This document shows, piece after piece, positions 58,684-64,000 of a stretch of 64,000 nt of DNA. Numbering within the stretch: position 1 is the first letter of the stretch; every line of letters begins with the position of its first letter. Origin of the DNA: Streptomyces sp. WM6378 (lineage in GTDB: Bacteria > Actinomycetota > Actinomycetes > Streptomycetales > Streptomycetaceae); contig NZ_LGDD01000335.1 of the NCBI RefSeq assembly GCF_001279695.1, positions 1 through 64,000 of the forward strand. Direction: 5' to 3'. Below the pieces are notes generated by a model that did no database searches, was not told the DNA's origin, and saw only the letters and a list, made by a program, of their open reading frames with translations. The translations under genes and the position numbers were made by a program.

Positions 58684-59466
58684 CTAGCGCGGACGGCTCG
58701 CCTGCAACTTGCCCCACACAACAAGCCGGTAGGTGGAGGTGAACTCGGGCGTGCAGGTGGTGAGCGTGATGTAGTGCCCGGGCGCGCTGTACCCGTACGA
58801 GGGCTTGACGTCGCTACGGGGAACGGCCGCTATGGTCCCGCTGTCGCGGGCGGAGGTCTGAGGCAGTACGGAGTCGACAACGTACGTAAAGACGGTGTCC
58901 CGAGTCTCAACAACCACCTGGTCACCGGCCTTCAACTCATTGATGTAGCGAAAGGGCTCCCCGTGGGTGTTTCGATGCCCGGCGAGCGCGAAGTTGCCTG
59001 CCTGCCCGGGCTGGGCGCTCTGCACGTAGTGCCCGACGTACCCCTTGTCGAGTACACCGGCCTTGCTGATCCCCTGGGCGATGGGCGCGGTGACCCCGAT
59101 GCGGGGTATCCGGATGACGGCGTACGCCTGGTCACCGTGCGGGGTGATCTTCGCACCGGAGGCGGCCTTACCCCCGGAGGGGTGAGGGGCGCCGGCGACG
59201 GGATCGTCCCCGACGGCGACCTGCTCGTCGGGCGTCGTGGAGGTCGTGGGCGTCGTGGCGGAGGCCACCGGATGAGGAGAAGCCCCCCACTCCTCCTCCA
59301 GGGAATGGACGGTGCGCCCGGCCTCGGCCCGGGCCTCCCGATTGGTCCACCAGAGCTGGTGCGCGACCAGCAGAAGCACGAGCAGCCCGAACGTCACGGC
59401 GAGCTCGGCCCCGGCCCACAGCCCCCGGGCCGCCCAAGCCCGCCGGGCGCGTCCGCCCTGCACCAT
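58684..59466 (-). CDS. Class E sortase
   Basis: A 260-residue membrane-anchored transpeptidase that would attach LAxTG proteins to peptidoglycan. The N-terminal TM helix is ELAVTFGLLVLLLVAHQLWW; after a Thr/Pro linker the barrel has FALAGHRNTHGEPF (His), the catalytic YITLTTCTPEFTSTYRLVVW with Cys, and Arg in the last strand. I chose the ATG at 59466, with AGGGATACCGGTG before it, over upstream codons. The LAETG protein at 48079 is a candidate substrate in the same window. Confidence 0.93.
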   Translation of the reverse strand: MVQGGRARRAWAARGLWAGAELAVTFGLLVLLLVAHQLWWTNREARAEAGRTVHSLEEEWGASPHPVASATTPTTSTTPDEQVAVGDDPVAGAPHPSGGKAASGAKITPHGDQAYAVIRIPRIGVTAPIAQGISKAGVLDKGYVGHYVQSAQPGQAGNFALAGHRNTHGEPFRYINELKAGDQVVVETRDTVFTYVVDSVLPQTSARDSGTIAAVPRSDVKPSYGYSAPGHYITLTTCTPEFTSTYRLVVWGKLQASRPR

Positions 59467-59603
59467 CACCGGTATCCCTGTGCGCACGGGCGCAGGGTAG
59501 GTGCCGCCGCCACAACTCACCAGGCCCGCAACGTGACCGACTCGACCTACCAGGGCCGGAAGCGCCCTCCGCCGGGCCCCCGTACAGCAGTACGGTGTCC
59601 CTC

Positions 59604-60623
59604 ATGCGCCCCGACACGCCTGCCGATCACACTGCCGAAGCCGAGCGTCTGCTGCGCACCGCGGCGCAGTACCCGGAGGACCACGAGCCCCTGCTGCTAC
59701 AGGCCGCGGCCCACCTGGAACTCGCCGGCGACCGCCCGAAGGCGACCACGCTCTACGACCGCCTGCTGGCCTCGAAGGTGGACCACCCCCACCTGGTGAA
59801 GGCGTTCAAGGCCGCGAACCTGTGGGAGTACGGCCACGAGCCGGAGGCCCGCGCCATCATCGAGGGCATCCGGGCGGCGGCCCCGCTGGACCCGGCGGCG
59901 TGGGAGATCGTCGCCGAGACGCTGGAGGCCCACGACGAACTGGACCTGGCCCACGCCTCCCTGACAACAGCATTGACGCTGCTGGGAGTTGGAGAGGAGG
60001 CGGTGGACATGACAGGAATCCCGTACAGCACGCAGTCATTGCTGACGACTCGTCACCGGGTGCGCCGCCTGCTGGCCCTGCCCCACGACACGTGGGACAC
60101 CCTGGCCGACGAGCTGCACACGGCGCCGATCACCCTGGACGAACTCCACGACCCGAAGCGCCTGTGGTCCCTGGGCTCGGAGGACCCGGCCGAGCTCCAG
60201 GCCGAACTGGCCCGCCTGCGAGCGGAGTTGGGCAGCTACCGGGCAGCCCTGTCCCGCCCGTTCCCGGTAGCGGTCCTGCACTGGCCGGAACCAGAATTGG
60301 ACGAACTCCTGACGGCGTACCCGGAGCTCCAGTCCGAATACCCCACGCACGCGGCCCACTTGCTGGACATCGAGGCATCACTGCGCGAACTGGCGGCAGC
60401 AGGCACCCCGAACCTGGGCATCGTGACGGCAACGGTCCCCTCGTACGAGGCCTTCGCGGCATCGGAATCCTCGTCCCCGGCGAACGCGGACCTACTACCG
60501 CAGTACGCAACGACCCTGGCGGCCCGGGGCCGCGCGGTGGCGTGGCCGCCGGGGCGGGGGGCGGATTGCTGGTGCGGGTCGGGGGTCAACTATGGGGACT
60601 GCCATGGGGCCTCCGAAGTGTGA
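59604..60623 (+). CDS. TPR-like protein with C-terminal SEC-C zinc motif
   Basis: A 339-residue cytoplasmic protein. Residues 10-150 contain TPR-like helices (EAERLLRTAAQYPEDHEPLL and PKATTLYDRLLASKVDHPHL). The C terminus ends in CWCGSGVNYGDCHG, the SEC-C zinc-binding motif known from SecA. The function in such fusions is unknown; protein or RNA binding is plausible. A GTG at 59595 is an alternative start. It is the last gene of the high-GC backbone before the restriction island. Confidence 0.85.
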   Translation: MRPDTPADHTAEAERLLRTAAQYPEDHEPLLLQAAAHLELAGDRPKATTLYDRLLASKVDHPHLVKAFKAANLWEYGHEPEARAIIEGIRAAAPLDPAAWEIVAETLEAHDELDLAHASLTTALTLLGVGEEAVDMTGIPYSTQSLLTTRHRVRRLLALPHDTWDTLADELHTAPITLDELHDPKRLWSLGSEDPAELQAELARLRAELGSYRAALSRPFPVAVLHWPEPELDELLTAYPELQSEYPTHAAHLLDIEASLRELAAAGTPNLGIVTATVPSYEAFAASESSSPANADLLPQYATTLAARGRAVAWPPGRGADCWCGSGVNYGDCHGASEV

Positions 60624-60698
60624 GCATGGGCAAGTTCATTGCACTCATTGACGGCAGCAAGACCGTCAGGGAAACCGGGGTCAGAGTGGAGCGCACGC

Positions 60699-61619
60699 AT
60701 GGCACGGCTCGTCTTGCAACAGCCTGGCGAAATCTGCACGAACACAGACCTCTCGGAGCATTTGCTTCTCAGTCCAGAGGATGACTCTCAGCTGCAGTCC
60801 GTGCTCGGCTGGCTCGCCGACTTCCCCGTCGGTGAGATGTACACAGAAGCCATCGGTAATGCAGTCGACTACGTCCTGGACGGCGGTAGGACAGGACGGT
60901 TCGATCTGCTGTCACCTGAGGTTCACCCCGGCGAACGCGCTTCAGTCGGGGCAAAGTTGGAGTACGAGGTACTCCGGAGCTTCGGGCTGCCGAAGACTAA
61001 ACCTCTCGACACCTTGATCAGCGATGTCCCAGTAGATATCAAGGCCACTGTCGGGGACAACTGGGCCATCCCCGCCGAGGCTCACTGCCAGCTGTGCATC
61101 TGCACACAGATACAGCTAAAGAAGAACCGTCACAGATCATGGCTAGTTCGCACGCACCGGTCTTGGCTTTACCGAGGCCGGGGGAATAACGATGGGAAAC
61201 GCGGGCTGGCTGTCCATGCCAGGGAAAACTGGAGCGTTCCTTTGTATGACTGGACCGACCTGCCGGTGAACCCCTTGCGTTTCCTCACCGGTGACCAGGC
61301 CAGTCGAGTTCTGGCGAAGAAACCTGGCCAGATGAGACGCCTGCTGATGATGTTTGGCTACCTCGAAGGCAGAATTATTCCGCGTAGCGTCATCCTGACT
61401 GTCGGCGCAGGAAAGGATGATCCAACGCGTCGCGCTCGGGGCAAGGAGATCCGGGAGGCCGCAGCACGTGAAGGCCTTACCTTGCTGTGCGGCCAATGGG
61501 TCGAATCGCGCGAAGCAGCCGCAGCGCGCGGCATAGCTCTGGGGCCTGGAGACTGGATCGCCCTGCCGACCGACGACGGCCAGCATAATGAAAGGGATCC
61601 CGAAAGCGACTTGTTCTGA
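60699..61619 (+). CDS. NaeI-family type II restriction endonuclease
   Basis: A 306-residue restriction enzyme. The conserved DGGRTGRFDLLSPE, LEYEVLRSFGLP and VPVDIKATVGDNWAIPAEAH segments align by eye with NaeI (DGQRTGRW and VDCKFS regions). The nuclease residues Glu88/Glu90, Asp104, Asp113 and Lys115 are present, so cleavage activity is expected. NaeI itself cuts GCC/GGC and needs a second effector site (type IIE); the same specificity here is only inferred. The ATG at 60699 with GTGGAG seven to eight bases before is preferred to the TTG at 60639. The gene is lower in GC and in wobble bias than its neighbours. The stop overlaps a possible Vsr start. Confidence 0.85.
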   Translation: MARLVLQQPGEICTNTDLSEHLLLSPEDDSQLQSVLGWLADFPVGEMYTEAIGNAVDYVLDGGRTGRFDLLSPEVHPGERASVGAKLEYEVLRSFGLPKTKPLDTLISDVPVDIKATVGDNWAIPAEAHCQLCICTQIQLKKNRHRSWLVRTHRSWLYRGRGNNDGKRGLAVHARENWSVPLYDWTDLPVNPLRFLTGDQASRVLAKKPGQMRRLLMMFGYLEGRIIPRSVILTVGAGKDDPTRRARGKEIREAAAREGLTLLCGQWVESREAAAARGIALGPGDWIALPTDDGQHNERDPESDLF

Positions 61620-61648
61620 TGGAACCCGACACGCTGAGGAGCCGACAG

Positions 61649-62107
61649 GTGTCCGAGCCTGACGCCTGGACCCCACCGAAGGGGTCTTGGGCCTCATCTG
61701 CCGCAAGGCGCCGGAACATGCAGGCGATTCGCAGCCGTGATACCAAACCTGAGCGGCTGATCCGTCGCCTCGTCCACGCCAATGGGTTGCGCTACCGCGT
61801 AGCAGCCAAACCCTTGCCTGACCTTCGCCGGACGGCTGACATGGTCTTCCGCCCGGCGAAGGTCGCCGTCTTCATCGACGGCTGCTACTGGCACGGCTGC
61901 CCTGAGCACTACGTTCCACCCAAGACCAATTCCGGTTACTGGTCAGAGAAGGTGGCCCGGAATATGGCTCGCGACCGCGACACCGACCAACGGCTTAGCG
62001 CCGCCGGATGGCTAGTTCTTCGGTTCTGGGAGCATCAGGACTCAGACGACTGTGCTAAGGCGATCATCACAGCTGTCGAGAAGCGCCGCCGCCTTCTGCT
62101 CCGGTAG
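61649..62107 (+). CDS. vsr: Very short patch repair (Vsr) endonuclease
   Basis: A 152-residue mismatch nuclease that nicks at T:G mismatches created by deamination of 5-methylcytosine. Landmarks: WASSAARRRNMQAIRSRDTK, the catalytic RTADMVFRPAKVAVFIDGCYW with Asp, and HGCPEHYVPPKTNSGYW with zinc-binding Cys and His. The GTG at 61649, after GAGGAGCCGACAG, gives MSEPDAWTPPKGSW, which is the usual family start; an ATG at 61619 is possible. It protects against mutation by the adjacent methyltransferase, and its 3' end overlaps that convergent gene by 66 nt. Confidence 0.93.
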   Translation: MSEPDAWTPPKGSWASSAARRRNMQAIRSRDTKPERLIRRLVHANGLRYRVAAKPLPDLRRTADMVFRPAKVAVFIDGCYWHGCPEHYVPPKTNSGYWSEKVARNMARDRDTDQRLSAAGWLVLRFWEHQDSDDCAKAIITAVEKRRRLLLR

Positions 62108-63328
62108 CTGCCCCTCCCGGACAATCTCATCCCGCACTCGGTCGCGCTTTTCAGCAGCACGCAGGACCTTCGCAATTGCCATTCCGACTGCATGCGCAAC
62201 CGGCGGAGGGAAGGCATTACCCACTTGCCGGTACTGCGCCGTCTTTCCTCCATCAAACTCCCAGTCCGCCGGGAACCCTTGAATGATCGCGGCCTGCTGG
62301 ACAGTCAGCATAGGCCCCTCAGGGCGGAAAAGGTCGCGGTCGTAACTCTTCTTTCTCATGCCCGTCGCATGATCGTTGGCAACCCCCATGCCAGAGATGC
62401 CAAGTTGCCGCCAGGCGGTCTTAGCTCGACTTGGCCCGAGGTCCGCACCTCCGTGCTTCTTAGAACCTCCAACCAGAGTGGGCGCGATCCCGCCATCCTT
62501 CTTTGTCGAGGCTGCTTCCGACGCCTTGGTGATCCACGCATCAAGACGGCTCTGAGCTTCCGCCGCCAGCGTTCCACCCATGTCCAGGAATCGCTGATAG
62601 CGCTCCTTCATCGACTCCCCGAGCGCCTCGAATACACTGCAGGGCGCATCGTGAGTAGCTGTGGGCCATTCAAGTTCAAGGTCACCCAGCACGTCTCCCC
62701 GGATTGCGACCAAAATAGCGCGGGGACGGAGCTGAGGAACACCAAAATCGCTGGCTTCCAGAACTTCCCACTTGCACACCTTGTAACCAAATCCGAGGAA
62801 ATTCTCTTCCACCCCGTCCTCTGGCCTCTTAGCCGTCCCTCCTTGAAGGCGCGCTTCGACATACGTGCGATAGTCTTCAAATTTGGCGTCTTTAATTCCC
62901 CGGACATTCTCAATCATCACCGCTCGGGGGTGAAGCTCGCCAACAAGCTCCAGCATCCTCGGGAAAAGATCTCGCTCGTCGTCCTTCCCCAGCTGCTTAC
63001 CCGCATGCGAGAAGGGGGGACACGGCACACCGCCAGCCAGCAGGTCGAGCTCGCCTGTGCGCAGTGGCCTACCCAGGAAACCGTGAGACTTCTTCAGCCC
63101 CGAGAGAGGCTTGAACTCGTTGACATCACCTTCGATGACATCGCAGAATTTCCTCTCCCATTCCCAACCACTCCTGTTATCAACATTATGCTGCAGAGTC
63201 TTTGCGGCATTCTTGTCAATCTCAACAAGCGCGAGATGTTTGAACCCGGCGCCGTGGAGCCCGATGGCTTGCCCGCCGGCGCCCGCGCAAATTTCGATCG
63301 ACGTCAGCGTGCGTTCGCTGGAACCCAT
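62042..63328 (-). CDS. DNA (cytosine-5) methyltransferase of the NaeI-like system
   Basis: A 428-residue methyltransferase. Motif I is SIEICAGAGGQAIGLHGAGF, motif IV GGVPCPPFSHAGKQL with catalytic Cys103, motif VI MIENVRG, motif VIII FGVPQLRPRAILVA and motif X QVGNAFPPPVAHAVG. It should methylate the recognition site of the NaeI-like nuclease and so protect the host. AGGAGGAGCCG precedes the ATG at 63328. It is convergent with vsr and in tandem with the HNH gene. GC is visibly lower than in the backbone. Confidence 0.93.
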   Translation of the reverse strand: MGSSERTLTSIEICAGAGGQAIGLHGAGFKHLALVEIDKNAAKTLQHNVDNRSGWEWERKFCDVIEGDVNEFKPLSGLKKSHGFLGRPLRTGELDLLAGGVPCPPFSHAGKQLGKDDERDLFPRMLELVGELHPRAVMIENVRGIKDAKFEDYRTYVEARLQGGTAKRPEDGVEENFLGFGYKVCKWEVLEASDFGVPQLRPRAILVAIRGDVLGDLELEWPTATHDAPCSVFEALGESMKERYQRFLDMGGTLAAEAQSRLDAWITKASEAASTKKDGGIAPTLVGGSKKHGGADLGPSRAKTAWRQLGISGMGVANDHATGMRKKSYDRDLFRPEGPMLTVQQAAIIQGFPADWEFDGGKTAQYRQVGNAFPPPVAHAVGMAIAKVLRAAEKRDRVRDEIVREGQLPEQKAAALLDSCDDRLSTVV

Positions 63329-63420
63329 CGGCTCCTCCTGGTGTGGCAGATGCAGACACGCAAGTGTCGCATCTGCCACCGACAGACTCACGATGCACGC
63401 CCTAGCACACCTGACAACAG

Positions 63421-64000
63421 TCAGCTCTCAAGCAGCTTGCGGAGATCACTCTTCACTTCATCCCGCACGACCGCCGGAAGCTGACGGTACAGGGCCCAGG
63501 CCTTCTCGGCGGGGCTCAGTGGGCGCACGTCACCAGTCATCCAGGCCAGCAGGTCCTTCTTGTGCCGCAGGGGCAGCTCCTTCACCCGGTCCCAGACCTG
63601 CTCACGGTTCATCTGGGCGCCAGTCAGATGCCTAACCGTCTCGTTGCACCGTGCGCACTCCGTAATCAGATCCTCCGCGTTTGCCGCACTGCCCGACTTG
63701 TGCGGGCTCACGTGCCCGAGCGTGAGCCGGGCGCGCGAACCGGGATCATCCGGATACTCCTCCGCCGCGGCAACTCCACATCGCCTGCACATGTGCCCGT
63801 CCCGCTCATAGACAGAGCGACGCGTCCGAGCGCTGATCTGGCGGAGCCCTGCAGCCTTGTGCTCCTTTTCCCACACAGGCTGCCCGATCTTTTCCAGGCA
63901 GAGCTCATCAGGCTGGAGGCTCGGCTTATCCCGGTATGTTCTGATATCCCATCCCGCCGGGCGAAGATCGCGCATCCGCCGGTCCACCTGCTCGGCCCCC
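63421..64000 (-). CDS. HNH endonuclease (5' end outside window)
   Basis: The C-terminal ~190 residues of an HNH nuclease commonly found beside restriction-modification genes. QVDRRMRDLRPAGWDIRTYR and EKIGQPVWE form the family's N-terminal module, and the nuclease core is MCRRCG, LTLGHVSPHKSGSAANAEDL and CARCNETVR, with two CxxC knuckles and the HNH residues. The frame stays open to base 64000 with coding character before the GTG at 63987, so the start probably lies beyond the window. It is the first or an upstream gene of the methyltransferase operon. Confidence 0.88.
   Translation of the reverse strand, partial: GAEQVDRRMRDLRPAGWDIRTYRDKPSLQPDELCLEKIGQPVWEKEHKAAGLRQISARTRRSVYERDGHMCRRCGVAAAEEYPDDPGSRARLTLGHVSPHKSGSAANAEDLITECARCNETVRHLTGAQMNREQVWDRVKELPLRHKKDLLAWMTGDVRPLSPAEKAWALYRQLPAVVRDEVKSDLRKLLES

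Overview
The window is chromosomal DNA of a Streptomyces-type actinomycete. The evidence is very high GC with GC3-biased genes, frequent GTG and TTG starts, 4-nt stop/start overlaps, and many secreted hydrolases with Tat- or Sec-type signals. It also carries a PAS-GGDEF-EAL protein matching CdgA, DasR-type chitin operators, class E and F sortases with an LAETG substrate, and dispersed GC-rich intergenic repeats of the kind seen in this genus. From memory, the association of cdgA, an ehu-like ABC transporter, a chitin LPMO and a GH6 enzyme resembles the conserved core of the S. coelicolor chromosome; I could not check this.

Layout. 1-8.5 kb: a two-component system (kinase cut by the window edge), a spermidine-synthase-like protein, a TPR/XRE regulator, a repeat field, a histidine phosphatase and a PAP2 protein. 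8.5-12.5 kb: a tightly overlapping three-gene operon encoding a Cas4/Dna2-type Fe-S nuclease, an unknown linker protein and an Upf1/Dna2-like SF1 helicase. 12.7-20.3 kb: small proteins, tRNA-Lys copy 1, an M6-like protease, cdgA, a GH18 chitinase with DasR-like sites and an FMN reductase. 20.6-28 kb: a luciferase-like monooxygenase, an amidase, the ehuBCDA operon with an IclR regulator, tRNA-Lys copy 2 and a truncated haemoglobin. 28-40 kb: an MFS exporter, an SGNH lipase, an acyl-CoA ligase whose C terminus reads into repeats, a chitin LPMO, an SPFH protein bracketed by microsatellites, a cell-wall enzyme frameshifted inside a repeat array, tRNA-Lys copy 3, a GH6 lipoprotein and a class F sortase. 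40-48 kb: a NagD-like phosphatase and an aminoethylphosphonate-type uptake and breakdown operon with a GntR regulator. 48-60.6 kb: a sortase-anchored protein, a ROK regulator with a divergent oxidoreductase, a YidC paralogue, an HxlR/MFS pair, a sodium:solute symporter with DUF3311, a class E sortase and a SEC-C protein. 60.7-64 kb: a lower-GC island with a NaeI-family restriction enzyme, Vsr, a cytosine methyltransferase and an HNH nuclease, continuing past the window.

Several groups work together. The chitinase and LPMO share a DasR-like operator and would attack chitin jointly. The phosphonate genes form one probable transcript covering import and catabolism. The nuclease/linker/helicase operon looks like a Dna2 enzyme split into three chains and is the best candidate for an under-described DNA-processing system. 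All functional statements rest on reading motifs by eye; no database search was possible.
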